Origin: Bacteroidales bacterium
GTDB lineage: Bacteria > Bacteroidota > Bacteroidia > Bacteroidales > UBA3663
Reading direction: 5' to 3'
DNA: 55,417 bases
NCBI GenBank assembly: GCA_024694125.1
Contig: JAILKE010000058.1
Location: forward strand, 1-55,417
The notes under the pieces are model-generated. The model did no database searches. It saw only the letters and a list, made by a program, of their open reading frames with translations, and was not told the origin of the DNA. A program made the position numbers and the translations under genes. Of this stretch, positions 44,284-53,197 are shown one piece after another. Within the stretch, counting starts at the first letter, position 1; each line of letters begins with the position of its first letter.

Positions 44284-44551
44284 AATATATTATTTTAAAG
44301 GAATTTTAAAGGAATTGACAGGGAATTGACAGGGAAGTGACAAGGAATTGACAGGGACGATACAATCGGCTAATTGGGAGGCAACTGCTGTTCGTCGGGT
44401 CACACTGGGCAATCGCAGTTCGTCGGGTCATGCCGGGCTTTGTTAGCTTGCTCGTGCTTTCGCGGGCTTTGGCCCATATTGCCCATTCACCCCATTCACC
44501 CTATAAAAACCCCATTCACCCCATATCGTACCCATCTACTCTTTTCCATCG
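44284..44551 (-). other. Long repeat-containing leader of argF'
   Basis: The region holds GGAATTGACAGGGAATTGACA units (44298-44355), two TTCGTCGGGTCA copies (44392-44429) and CCCATTCACCCCATTCACCC units (44482-44522). I see no recognised riboswitch. Long arginine-gene leaders can be regulatory, but no peptide or attenuator is evident. Confidence 0.4.
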
Positions 44552-44583
44552 CAAATATAGCGAAAACTCTCTCGCTGCGCAAA
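44552..44583 (-). promoter_or_regulatory. Promoter of argF'
   Basis: Read leftward, TTTG (44580-44583), exactly 20 bases, then TATATTTG (44552-44559): a perfect Bacteroidota promoter. Confidence 0.7.
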
Positions 44584-44681
44584 CTTTTTGGTCAATTCTT
44601 GTTCTTTTGTTCAATATTTGTGCGCTATATCTGACATTTTGTCAACTGCGAGGGCATTATTGAGGCCCAATAACAGACGCT

Positions 44682-45749
44682 TCACAGCTCGAAGGTGAAG
44701 GGTCGGTCGAAGTGGCGGCGCGCGTAGTAGGTCACCGAGGGATGCGACAGGTCCATCACCATCGTCCAGGCGGTGCCGAGCCACTTGTCGGGCGCACCCT
44801 CCTGGCTCACCTCCTGAATGGCTTCGGTCAGCGCTGCGCGTTCCATCACGCCATTGCATGGGTCGATGTGGCTGCACAGACGGTCATATCGGTCATCGTT
44901 GGCGTATAGCCCCACATCCTTCTTGGCATCGCACAGGTAGTGGTTGGTGACGGCGGGAGTCTCGGTCACGACCATCTCGTCATCCACGTACTCCACCACA
45001 ACGCTTCTGCCCGAGGCATCGGATATGGCATAGTGGTGGGCGCTCCCTATGTCGGAGTGCATGTCGATGCTGCGCAGCAGGGCCAAGGCCTCTTCGACCG
45101 TAGCGGCCTTGTTGAGCATGTAACGTATCGCTCCGGTGGTGGTGAGGTCGGGCAGTCCGTTCTGCTGGTGTGTCTGGACGGTGTCACCTGCCATCAGGTC
45201 GGCCACTGCCAGGCCCCGTTCATTGATGCCGTCCAGTGCCACGAACAGGCAGCTGAGGGCCAGGTACTGGTTGCCGAATCCTTCGGGCTGGTAGTCGGAC
45301 GCGAAGCCGAAGAACTCCACGTTGAATGTCGTGATCGATGCATATCCATGCGTCGGCCGTGTGCGCAATATCATGCCGGTAGCCGAGTCGAAGTCGAAGT
45401 TCCTGCCCATCAGCACGTCGCCCTCGGGGGTCCTGGCGGTCAGGGCCGAGCACCCGTAGGCAACCTCCTGCGGCTGTGTCTCCATCTTGACGTGTCCCTT
45501 GGAGAGGAAATGTATGGCATACTGGCTCAATTGATTTGCATTGGCAAATCCTCCTTGTTCCATCAGTTTGTCCCATCCGTCGTCGCCGCTGTACTCCATG
45601 TAATACAGTCCGTCGTCCAGTTTCTGGACTGAGAGTGCCCCCTTGACCAGTGCTCCGAATTCTGCCCACACACATACTGCTGCCACTGCTACGATGCCCA
45701 ACAGACCGAACAGTGTGATCTTCAATGTCTTTTTCAATGTTTTTTTCAT
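44682..45749 (-). CDS. Choloylglycine/C45-type linear amide hydrolase
   Basis: The 355 residues have an N-terminal membrane anchor (FGLLGIVAVAAVCVWAEF) followed by an Ntn-hydrolase domain. The presumed nucleophile is Cys100 in AYGCSALTA, followed by the conserved GDVLMGRNFDFD and, later, DGINERGLAVADLM. This fits the linear amide C-N hydrolase/acyl-CoA:6-APA-like (C45) group more than true bile salt hydrolases, which begin directly with the Cys. Autocleavage before Cys100 would be required. The substrate is unknown (N-acyl amino acids, penicillin V and bile salts occur in the family). Confidence 0.8.
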   Translation of the reverse strand: MKKTLKKTLKITLFGLLGIVAVAAVCVWAEFGALVKGALSVQKLDDGLYYMEYSGDDGWDKLMEQGGFANANQLSQYAIHFLSKGHVKMETQPQEVAYGCSALTARTPEGDVLMGRNFDFDSATGMILRTRPTHGYASITTFNVEFFGFASDYQPEGFGNQYLALSCLFVALDGINERGLAVADLMAGDTVQTHQQNGLPDLTTTGAIRYMLNKAATVEEALALLRSIDMHSDIGSAHHYAISDASGRSVVVEYVDDEMVVTETPAVTNHYLCDAKKDVGLYANDDRYDRLCSHIDPCNGVMERAALTEAIQEVSQEGAPDKWLGTAWTMVMDLSHPSVTYYARRHFDRPFTFEL

Positions 45750-45770
45750 AGTTTAGTTGTTTTGTCGGTG

Positions 45771-45801
45771 CAAAAGTAAGTTTTTTTCTCCTTCTGTGCA
45801 A
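45771..45801 (-). promoter_or_regulatory. Promoter of the amide hydrolase gene
   Basis: Read leftward, TTG (45799-45801), exactly 20 bases, then TACTTTTG (45771-45778). The leader is about 15-20 bases. Confidence 0.65.
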
Positions 45802-46041
45802 GGGGAGAGGGATAGAAAGCGATATGTGAGGGATAGATTGCCTACCAAACATATAGTTCGTTCCTTGCTACAAAAAAATTTTTTCTTTAATTAAGTTTTT
45901 TAATGATTTGTATTAGATATAGAACTTAAATTGCATTAAATTAAAGCTTTTGGAATCATTAGTTTGGTAACTTGAATTAATGATTCCATTTTCGCTGAAA
46001 ATGTATGTTAGATTTGTCATTATAGAAATCAAGAAATGCTA

Positions 46042-46620
46042 CTACCAAGCATAGCTGATGCCGGCAGATAATAATGTAGCTGTTCCCATATTAATGTCGA
46101 TGACGCCAGCGAGGTGTTGGCCTCCTATTTCAAAGCCGACGAGGGTGAGGTCCCATGCAGGGTCGCAATACACATTATCATGTTCGCCATAGTACGTCTG
46201 TTTCTGGTGATTGAATCCAATACCCACAGAAGCCGAAGAATGGATGCGAAAGTGTTTTTTTTGCAACCAGTGGAATTGGCAGGAAGGCATGATGGCATAG
46301 CAGTCATGACGGGCATGGTTCGATACATAGTTCCATGGCGTCACATCTTCTTGGCATTTGTCCGTCCAGTGCATATAGGTAAGTCTGCCGCCCAATGACC
46401 ACCTACGAGTAAGGTGTCTGTAATAGGTGACGTTGAACGTGGGTGACCAGTATTCAAACTGGGTCGAATGACTGATATTCTTGTCATTATGCTCTTCCCC
46501 ACAGCACAATGGACCACCTATACCGACTGTCGCTCTGAGCTCGTTCCGAGTGTCCACACTCTGTGCATTCGTACAGGTTGCGATCAATAAAGAAATTAAG
46601 ATAAGAAAAGTTTTGTTCAT
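46042..46620 (-). CDS. Small outer-membrane beta-barrel protein
   Basis: The 192 residues have a signal peptide (FLILISLLIATCTNAQ) and amphipathic strands such as FNVTYYRHLTRRWSLGGRLT, FRIHSSASVGIGFNHQK and a final ATLLSAGISYAW ending in Trp. It has several Cys residues (GGPLCCGEEH, DKCQEDV). It is typical of eight-strand barrel proteins with no assigned function. A 44-residue lipoprotein gene ends 25 bases upstream on the same strand. The codon use is AT-richer than the housekeeping genes. Confidence 0.65.
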   Translation of the reverse strand: MNKTFLILISLLIATCTNAQSVDTRNELRATVGIGGPLCCGEEHNDKNISHSTQFEYWSPTFNVTYYRHLTRRWSLGGRLTYMHWTDKCQEDVTPWNYVSNHARHDCYAIMPSCQFHWLQKKHFRIHSSASVGIGFNHQKQTYYGEHDNVYCDPAWDLTLVGFEIGGQHLAGVIDINMGTATLLSAGISYAW

Positions 46621-46645
46621 GTTAATATTTCAATAGTTTTTAGAT

Positions 46646-46780
46646 TCAAATGTATGTTTCGGCAATTGATATGAGGGAATCGTTCTTGCCCTCTAAATCC
46701 TTCATAGGGGTACTGCACCCTATGAATGTCATCAGCAGGAATAGACAGGTGTATTTTCTCAATGTCTCTATTGTCTTCAT
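46646..46780 (-). CDS. Small (44-residue) lipoprotein
   Basis: ATG 46780 to TGA 46646 encodes 44 residues: MKTIETLRKYTCLFLLMTF, then the lipobox IGC and STPMKDLEGKNDS. A clear lipoprotein signal with a polar 23-residue mature part supports a real gene. A TATATTTG -7 element is at 46819-46826. It is followed after 25 bases by the barrel gene, probably in one transcript. Function unknown; small lipoproteins next to a barrel can be plugs or partners. Confidence 0.55.
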   Translation of the reverse strand: MKTIETLRKYTCLFLLMTFIGCSTPMKDLEGKNDSLISIAETYI

Positions 46781-46904
46781 GATTCTTGTAGAACGAAGGT
46801 GTACCAGAATGTTAGATGCAAATATAATTGTTCTTGTGAGGTTTTTGCATATTTTTGTTCGAAATTCTTCTCTTTTCCTACGTTTTTTGCCGTTTAATTG
46901 CTGA

Positions 46905-47289
46905 TTTTGCTTGCCACCAATCTCAATAGTTTTTCATTTTCTCCAATTTGTCCTATTGATATGTATTAGTCCTTCCTTAAATGCGCAGCGTTATATGTAA
47001 AGTAGTCTTGCCAACTGTATTCTGTTGTTTCAAGATACAAGGCTGAATGCTTCTTTTTTATTTAGTATGCGTCAGTCCCTAAAACAGAAATAATAGTCTA
47101 TCTCTTTGTCCTCCCTCCTTGGCGTTTTTATCGACAATGGGGTCAAAACAGGCTATTATTGATGGAGAATTGAATTTAGAAAGACTGCATGAATATCAAA
47201 ATATAATGAAGAATAAGGCTCTTGATCTCCGAATTAAGAAACTCCTAAAAATATACAATCTATGATTGACCTGAACTATATCAGCAATT
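46905..47289. other. Non-coding AT-rich stretch with a doubtful 42-codon frame
   Basis: A rightward frame at 47137-47265 (MGSKQAIIDGELNLERLHEY, ending LLKIYNL) is hydrophilic and helix-like but has no evident promoter and is not recognised. It may be a gene remnant. No other signal is seen between the small lipoprotein gene and the repeats. Confidence 0.25.
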
Positions 47290-47715
47290 CTCAGTGAGAG
47301 TTTATAAGAGTAGGTATGAAACTTCCATTGGTTGTTTTTCGTCCCTTTTGTCCCTTTCGTGTTCTCTAAAATAGCACGCAGATTGAACGGATTGAAAGGA
47401 TAGGAACGGATTTTTTGTTTTCGTTATGGTTTTCGTACAGCTTTTCTGTTTTTTCTCTCGCAGAGCAAACAGAGTGGAAAGGAGTTTTTCCTATATGTTC
47501 TATCTCTATTATCTCCATTTCTCAGTGAGAGTTTATAAGAGTAGGTATGAAACTTCCATTGGTTGTTTTTCGTCCCTTTTGTCCCTTTCGTGTTCTCTAA
47601 AATAGAACGCAGATTGAAAGGATTGAACGGATAGGAACGGATTTTTGTTTTCGTTATGGTTTTCGTACGAAGTTCTTTCGTCCCTTTCGTCCCTTCCGTG
47701 TTCTGAAAAAATCAC
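47290..47715. repeat. ~280-base repeat family, partial copies
   Basis: Two partial copies contain GCACGCAGATTGAACGGATT and CAGAGCAAACAGAGTGGAAAG with CAGTGAGAGTTTATAAGAG blocks of the repeat described at 6250-7257. The central AAACGAATTAAAACATATC block is missing. They lie downstream of the acyltransferase gene. Confidence 0.75.
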
Positions 47716-47798
47716 GTTCTAACAATTATGCTATTTTGTATAGGGTAGGGAATGCGTGATTATTTATTCAATTAACTGTCATCTTATTCAATTAACTG

Positions 47799-48956
47799 TC
47801 ATCGCCCTCCAGTCAATAGGTTACAGACAGGATGTAGATATTTTCCGAGGAAAACATGTGTCAGGGTGCAAAAAGTTATGGTAATAATAGGTACAAAAAA
47901 ATAGAGAAGCAGCATTGAGTAAGTACTGTCAGGCAGATGGAGTATAGAAAACAAAACTTTCCCGATATTGCTCATGATGAGTATGTGGAGAGCCAGGATA
48001 AAAAAACAGCTGTCAGTTAATGCGGAATGGACTCTCACAGTTCCCTTCTCGATGAGATAGGATGATACAATGACTGCCGATACAACTCCTGTCAGAATAC
48101 CTGACTCATGGATAAATACATTGTAATCTGCTCCCTTCGTAAACGTGTCTGCAAAGGCCAATGGAAGGTATATGAGTGGGACATACTTGGCTTGACGCAT
48201 ACACTCTACGAAACTCCTCCCGTTGATGCTGAAATATGCTCCGCTGGAAAAGAAGAATGCCGCAGTAAAGAAGGAAGTAGCATAGCCTCCCTCAGTAAAG
48301 ATCAATGAATCAGTGAAAAACCATACCATCCCTAAAAGGGAGATGAACCAGAGACCACATCTCTTGATCATCCAGTAAATCAATGGGGACAATATCACCA
48401 TAACTATTAAATCGCGAACGTACCACAATGGGAAATTGATGGGAAAGGGATATCTGTTAGCCTCTGTCAAGACTTCCTCGGCGACTGATGAGACAAATAT
48501 TCCTTCGTTTTCATAATATGCAAAGAAAGTATTGAACAGTCGTTCTGGTGATAATATTATATCCATCTGGTTGGCATGAGGAAAGACGGATGATAGAAAT
48601 GGAAGTTTATATGAGGCCTGTATCAATATCGCGATAATGTTCCACAATAAAAATGGTAATAACAGTGTCCTGGCCCTGGTCCGCAACTTTTGTTTATATA
48701 CCATACTATTGAAGTCTTTCCGATAGAAAAAAAGGAAACCTGATATTATGAAAAACAATGGAACGCAAATGCTTGGCAAGACTCCACTGAAAAAGTATAT
48801 GATGTGATAGTACCAGTCGGGATTGTCGAGACCATACTTTACGCCATGTATTGAGAAGCCATTCTCGGCCAAATTGTAATGTATGAATACGACTCCGACT
48901 ATCAGCGGGAACCGCAGGTAGCTGATTGTCTGGGACAAGAGTTCATCGTTCTTCAT
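47799..48956 (-). CDS. Acyltransferase family 3 membrane protein
   Basis: The 385 residues have about ten membrane helices and the Acyltransferase_3 pattern: SYLRFPLIVGVVFIHYN near the start (with His in the VFIH position) and PLFFIISGFLFF, followed by LLLPFLLWNIIAIL. Such enzymes put O-acetyl or other acyl groups on surface sugars. No glycan gene cluster surrounds it. Base composition is AT-richer than in the neighbours and repeats flank it on both sides, suggesting acquisition. Confidence 0.85.
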   Translation of the reverse strand: MKNDELLSQTISYLRFPLIVGVVFIHYNLAENGFSIHGVKYGLDNPDWYYHIIYFFSGVLPSICVPLFFIISGFLFFYRKDFNSMVYKQKLRTRARTLLLPFLLWNIIAILIQASYKLPFLSSVFPHANQMDIILSPERLFNTFFAYYENEGIFVSSVAEEVLTEANRYPFPINFPLWYVRDLIVMVILSPLIYWMIKRCGLWFISLLGMVWFFTDSLIFTEGGYATSFFTAAFFFSSGAYFSINGRSFVECMRQAKYVPLIYLPLAFADTFTKGADYNVFIHESGILTGVVSAVIVSSYLIEKGTVRVHSALTDSCFFILALHILIMSNIGKVLFSILHLPDSTYSMLLLYFFVPIITITFCTLTHVFLGKYLHPVCNLLTGGR

Positions 48957-48974
48957 ATTTTGTTTTTTAATTTT

Positions 48975-49375
48975 TGGGGAAAGCGGATTGAACAGAATGG
49001 AACGGATTTTTCGTTTTCGTTATCGTTTTCGTACAGCTTTGCTGTTTTTTATTTCTCGCAGAGCAAACAGAGTGGAAAGGAGTTTTCCTATATGTCCTAT
49101 CTCTATTATCTCCATTTCTCAGTGAGAGTTTATAAGAGTAAGCATGAAACTACCATTGGTTGTTTTTCGTCCCTTTCGTCCCTTTCGTGTTCTCTAAAAA
49201 AGCACGCAGATCGAACGGATTGAACAGATAGGAACGGATTTTAAAGGAACACCGAATTTAAACGAATTAAAACATACCATTTTCTTTGATTTGTTCGATT
49301 CGCTTTCAAAAAAAAATAAACGAATTTGGAACGGATTTTTCGTTTTGGTTATCGTTTTCGTACGAAGTCTTTTTT
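48975..49375. repeat. ~280-base repeat family, upstream copies
   Basis: Two more copies lie in the gap upstream of the acyltransferase: 48985-49198 (no central block) and 49199-49375 (with AAACGAATTAAAACATACC and CGAATTTGGAACGGATTTT). Leftward frames in them are repeat shadows. With 47290-47715 they bracket the acyltransferase. Confidence 0.75.
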
Positions 49376-49444
49376 TATTCAAGTGCAATCTGCATCATCG
49401 GTGGCTGTGCAGACGTCATTATTGGGGGAAAAGCGATACATCGG

Positions 49445-49531
49445 ACAAAAAAGTAATCTCTCACAAAGGTAAGAGTCGGGAAAGGACTGTCTGTATGACT
49501 CTTTTCCACTTACTTACGTTCTGTGAGAGAT
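49445..49531 (-). terminator. Terminator of ackA with long structured loop
   Basis: Read leftward, ATCTCTCACA (49522-49531) pairs with TGTGAGAGAT (49456-49465), a perfect 10-base stem followed by TACTTTTTTG. The long loop contains further pairing segments (GTAAG/CTTAC, GAGTC/GACTC). It begins 28 bases after the ackA stop. Confidence 0.7.
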
Positions 49532-49558
49532 GCTTGTGACTCAATGAGTCAGCGAGGA

Positions 49559-50752
49559 TTACTTGTTCGATACAATCTCCTCGGTATCGGTAGCGATCAT
49601 CAGCTCCTCGTCAGTAGGAACGACGGCAACAGTGACCTTGCTGTCAGGAGTAGAGATGATAGCCTCTACGCCCTGAGTGGTGCTGTTCTTGGCCTCGTCC
49701 AACTTGATGCCGATGAAGTCCATGTCCTTGCAGACCTGCTGGCGTACATAGACGTGGTTCTCACCTACACCGCCGGTGAAGGCGATAGCATCTACGCCAC
49801 CCATAGCGGCAGCATAGGCGCCGATGTACTTGCGGATACGGTAGCAGTAAGCATCCATGGCCGACTGTGCATCCTTGTCACCGTCCTTAGCCTTCTGGAA
49901 GGCATCGCGCATGTCGCTCGAACCGCACAGACCGAGCATACCCGACTTCTTGTTGAGCAGGGTGTCCATCTCGGCAGGCGAGAGGTGCTCCTTCTCCATG
50001 ATGAAGGTAACGGCTGCGGCGTCGATGTCGCCCGAGCGGGTACCCATCACCAGACCCTCCAATGGAGTCAGACCCATAGAGGTATCGACGCACTTGCCAT
50101 TGACTACGGCCGACATAGAGGCGCCGTTGCCGATGTGAGCGACGATGAGCTTAGAGTTGTTGGGATCCAGTCCCAGGTACTCGATGGCACGCTTGCTGAC
50201 GAAGCGGTGTGAAGTGCCGTGGAAGCCGTAGCGACGTACGCCCCACTTCTTGAACAGTTCGCGAGGGATGGCATACATGTAGGCCTTCTCGGGCATGGTC
50301 TGGTGGAAAGCGGTATCGAACACTGCTACCTGTGGGCAGGCAGGAGAGAGCTGCTTGACAGCCATGATACCCTTCAGGTTGGCAGGGTTGTGCAATGGGC
50401 CGAGGACGGCGCACTCCTTGATAACCTCGATGACCTCGTCGGTGATGAGGCACGACTTGGTGACCTTCATACCGCCGTGCAGTACGCGGTGGCCGACAGC
50501 TTCTATCTCGCTGACCGACTTGATGACGCCGTACTTCTCGGAGAGCAACTGCTCGAAGACGAAGCTGACAGCTGCGGTGTGCTCGGGCATGTTGTGCTCG
50601 AGGATGACCTTCTCTCCGTTAGGAGCGGTGAGTTTGAGGAACGAATCGGGCAGGCCGATCTTCTCTACGCCACCCTGTGCGATGACATTTTTGCCATCGA
50701 AAAGTTTATATTTGAGGCTCGATGAGCCACAGTTCAATACAAGAATCTTCAT
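49559..50752 (-). CDS. ackA: Acetate kinase
   Basis: The 397 residues carry VLNCGSSSLKYKLFDG, HNPANLKGI, RRYGFHGTSHRFVSKRA, the catalytic region FDTAFHQTMP and IAFTGGVGENH. It converts acetyl phosphate and ADP to acetate and ATP. Length is normal. pta lies upstream on the same strand, separated by 245 bases with a promoter. A hairpin repeat ends two bases before the start codon, so translation may be affected by its folding. Confidence 0.96.
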   Translation of the reverse strand: MKILVLNCGSSSLKYKLFDGKNVIAQGGVEKIGLPDSFLKLTAPNGEKVILEHNMPEHTAAVSFVFEQLLSEKYGVIKSVSEIEAVGHRVLHGGMKVTKSCLITDEVIEVIKECAVLGPLHNPANLKGIMAVKQLSPACPQVAVFDTAFHQTMPEKAYMYAIPRELFKKWGVRRYGFHGTSHRFVSKRAIEYLGLDPNNSKLIVAHIGNGASMSAVVNGKCVDTSMGLTPLEGLVMGTRSGDIDAAAVTFIMEKEHLSPAEMDTLLNKKSGMLGLCGSSDMRDAFQKAKDGDKDAQSAMDAYCYRIRKYIGAYAAAMGGVDAIAFTGGVGENHVYVRQQVCKDMDFIGIKLDEAKNSTTQGVEAIISTPDSKVTVAVVPTDEELMIATDTEEIVSNK

Positions 50753-50754
50753 AA

Positions 50755-50789
50755 GGACTCTCCCCGACCCTCCCTACGAGGGAGGGGGA
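50755..50789 (-). repeat. Hairpin repeat touching the ackA start
   Basis: The same core as in the 125-base repeat family (CCCTCCCT-CGTA-GGGAGGG with GGGGAGAGTCC) ends two bases before ATG 50752, replacing the ribosome-binding region. Only the core is present here, not the flanking CATTAAT blocks. Confidence 0.7.
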
Positions 50790-50813
50790 TATTAAAAAAT
50801 GAAACATTGGGCG

Positions 50814-50847
50814 CAAACATAATCAAGACTAACTATATTTGGCCAAA
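50814..50847 (-). promoter_or_regulatory. Probable own promoter of ackA
   Basis: Read leftward, TTTG (50844-50847), 22 bases, then TATGTTTG (50814-50821). The transcript would begin about 55 bases before ATG and include the hairpin. Confidence 0.5.
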
Positions 50848-50950
50848 AACTAAAATGTAGGACAGGTGGACTCTCTCCGTTTCGTGGTTCTGAGAATACT
50901 ACCCCGACGTGAACTGAATTTAGCTTCAGTCAGGTAGTTGGTATATTAAA

Positions 50951-50988
50951 AACCTCCCTCCCTTGTAGGGAGGGTCGGGGAGAGTCCT
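50951..50988 (+). repeat. Hairpin repeat after pta, inverted to the ackA copy
   Basis: CCTCCCTCCCTTGTAGGGAGGG and the GGGGAGAGTCC tail start nine bases beyond the pta stop. With the copy at 50755-50789 it forms an inverted pair around about 160 bases. Confidence 0.7.
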
Positions 50989-50997
50989 TCCCATTGA

Positions 50998-52032
50998 TTA
51001 TGCCTTAGCGGCTCTCTCCTTGGCTCCGATAGCCTGGTTGCAGGTAACGACGATGGTCTGGTAAACCTCGTCGATGTTGCAGCCGCGGCTCAGGTCATTG
51101 ACAGGAGCGGCGATACCCTGCAGGATAGGGCCGACAGCTGTACCGCCGGTGAGGCGCTGAACGAGCTTGTAGCAGATGTTGCCCACCTCGAGGGTAGGGA
51201 AGACCAGAGTGTTGCAGTGGCCGGCTACGGTCGAACCCTTAGCCTTGCTGGCGCCTACCGAAGGAACGATAGCGGCATCGGCCTGCAGTTCGCCGTCGAT
51301 GACCAGGTCAGGGTTGATCTCCTTGGCGATGCGGGTAGCCTCGACAACCTTGTCAACCATCTCGTGCTTGGCCGATCCCTTGGTAGAGAATGACAGCATA
51401 CCTACGACTGGCTGTTCGATGCCTGCGATGTCGTGTGCAGTCTGAGCGGCGCAAACGGCGATCTGACCGAGCTGTGCAGCCTCAGGGTTAGGAGTGACGG
51501 CGCAGTCGGCGAAGACCATGATACCGTTCTGACCGTAGGCCTTGGCAGCCTCGTTGTCCATGATCATGATGAAGGCGCCGCTGACGCAGCTGATGCCAGG
51601 AGCAGTCTTGATGATCTGCAGTGCAGGACGGAGCACGTCGCCAGTGGTGTTGCGTGCGCCGGCTACCTGACCGTCAGCCTCGCCGCTCTTGATGATGAGG
51701 GTACCGAGGTAGAGAGGGTTCTTGACGAGCTGGTCAGCCTGTTCGCGGGTCATACCTTTCTTCTCGCGGAGCTTGAAGAGCAGTTCTGCATACTTCTGTG
51801 CGTTAGGGTTATTCTCTGGTTCGACGATGGTTGCCTTGTCGATATTCTTCAGGTTGTACTCCTTTACCAAAGCGTCAATTTCGGCCTTTGCACCGATCAG
51901 GACGATGTCTGCTACACCGTCACCGAGGATACGGTCGGCGGCCTGGATAGTACGTGGTTCAGTGCCCTCTGCGAGGACGATGCGCTGCTTGTTGGCCTTT
52001 GCCTTAGCAACGAGTTGATCCATTAATGCCAT
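50998..52032 (-). CDS. pta: Phosphate acetyltransferase
   Basis: The 344 residues form the short, PTA_PTB-domain-only type: KQRIVLAEGTEPRTIQAA, SGEADGQVAGARNTTGDVLR, and DGELQADAAIVPSVGASKAK with GPILQGIAAPVNDLSRG. It converts acetyl-CoA to acetyl phosphate. With ackA it makes ATP in acetate fermentation. The N-terminal regulatory DRTGG and AAA parts of long Pta proteins are absent, which is normal for many bacteria. Confidence 0.95.
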   Translation of the reverse strand: MALMDQLVAKAKANKQRIVLAEGTEPRTIQAADRILGDGVADIVLIGAKAEIDALVKEYNLKNIDKATIVEPENNPNAQKYAELLFKLREKKGMTREQADQLVKNPLYLGTLIIKSGEADGQVAGARNTTGDVLRPALQIIKTAPGISCVSGAFIMIMDNEAAKAYGQNGIMVFADCAVTPNPEAAQLGQIAVCAAQTAHDIAGIEQPVVGMLSFSTKGSAKHEMVDKVVEATRIAKEINPDLVIDGELQADAAIVPSVGASKAKGSTVAGHCNTLVFPTLEVGNICYKLVQRLTGGTAVGPILQGIAAPVNDLSRGCNIDEVYQTIVVTCNQAIGAKERAAKA

Positions 52033-52071
52033 AATATAATAATTTAAAAGGTTGAAAAAATTCTAATTAAG

Positions 52072-52275
52072 GGGAGTAAAAAGGGAGTAAAAAGGGAGTA
52101 AAAGGGGAGTAAAAGGGGAGAGAAAGGGACGATACCATCTCCTGCGCTGTCACCCATAGAATTTAGACCTTAAAGAAATTCTAGAAATTCTAGAAATTCT
52201 AGTAATTCTAGTAACCAAAGAAATTCTTATAATTCTATAAATTCTAGTGAACTTCCTAGTTATTCTAGTACCTCT
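52072..52275. repeat. GGGGAGTAAAA and AATTCTAG tandem repeats
   Basis: Five 10-12 base units of GGGGAGTAAAA (52072-52125) are followed by a run of GAAATTCTAG/AATTCTAG units (52175-52265). They separate the pta start from the end of the channel gene. No -7 consensus for pta was seen. Confidence 0.65.
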
Positions 52276-53118
52276 CTAGTTGTCCTTTGTACTTTGTCCC
52301 TTTGTCCTTTCTTCGCTTTCCTCGCTTTCTCCGTTCAGCGGGTCGTGGTCATATTTCTCGTGGGGAGGCAGTTGGGACTGCTTGACCATCTCGCTCGATA
52401 CGATACCCGTAGGGACGGCGATGATGGTATATCCCAGCAGCATCACGATGCTGGCGAAGAGGCGTCCTGCCATAGTGACCGGCGTGACGTCACCATATCC
52501 CACAGTGGTCATTGTGACGATGGCCCAGTAGATACTGGTCGGAATGTCCGTGAAGGGCGACTCCGGGTGACCGCTCTCGACCATGTACATGACTGTGCCG
52601 AGGCAGATGACCATGATAAGCACGAAGAGGAAGAAGACCGAGATCTTCTTCAGGCTCATGCGCAGGCTCTCCATCAGGCGGTAGCCCTCGTCCAGGAACG
52701 AGAACAGCTTGAATACCCTGAAGACTCTGATCAGTCGGATGCTCCTCAGTACGATGACGAAGCGCGCGCCTGGCAGCAGCCATCCCAGGTACATAGGCAG
52801 GATCGATATGAGGTCGATGATGCCGAAGAAACTGAGGGCGTACTTCATGGGGCGGGGCGAACAGTAGAGTCGCGCCAGGTATTCGAACGTGAAGAACAGA
52901 GTGAGTACATATTCCAGTACGACGAGCGATGCCACTACCCAACGGTTGGTGAACATGGAGTCGAAAATCGTGATGAATATGCTCACCACAATACAAACCA
53001 TCAGCAGGATGTCAAACGACTTTCCTGCTGGCGTATCGCTGCCGAAGATTATTTCGTATAGCTTCTGTTTGAGAGGCTGATTGGTCATCAGCTTTTGCCA
53101 ACGTTGCTTGAGTGTCAT
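52276..53118 (-). CDS. Voltage-gated potassium channel
   Basis: The 280 residues have six helices. S4 at about 121-138 reads VIVLRSIRLIRVFRVFKL, and the pore has the K+ filter TTVGYGD at 204-210. The cytosolic ends are short, with a Glu/Ser-rich tail (NGESEESEERTKGQ). It belongs to the KvAP-like Ion_trans group. It has its own promoter and stands between pta and the DASS gene, divergent from the latter. The window thus has a sodium-type and a potassium-type channel about 45 kb apart. Confidence 0.9.
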   Translation of the reverse strand: MTLKQRWQKLMTNQPLKQKLYEIIFGSDTPAGKSFDILLMVCIVVSIFITIFDSMFTNRWVVASLVVLEYVLTLFFTFEYLARLYCSPRPMKYALSFFGIIDLISILPMYLGWLLPGARFVIVLRSIRLIRVFRVFKLFSFLDEGYRLMESLRMSLKKISVFFLFVLIMVICLGTVMYMVESGHPESPFTDIPTSIYWAIVTMTTVGYGDVTPVTMAGRLFASIVMLLGYTIIAVPTGIVSSEMVKQSQLPPHEKYDHDPLNGESEESEERTKGQSTKDN

Positions 53119-53197
53119 TGTGGCTATTCGCTTTGCTCGTGGAGTTAACGGACGATACAGGATCCTTTCGGAATACTTACCTTGAGATTTACCACTG

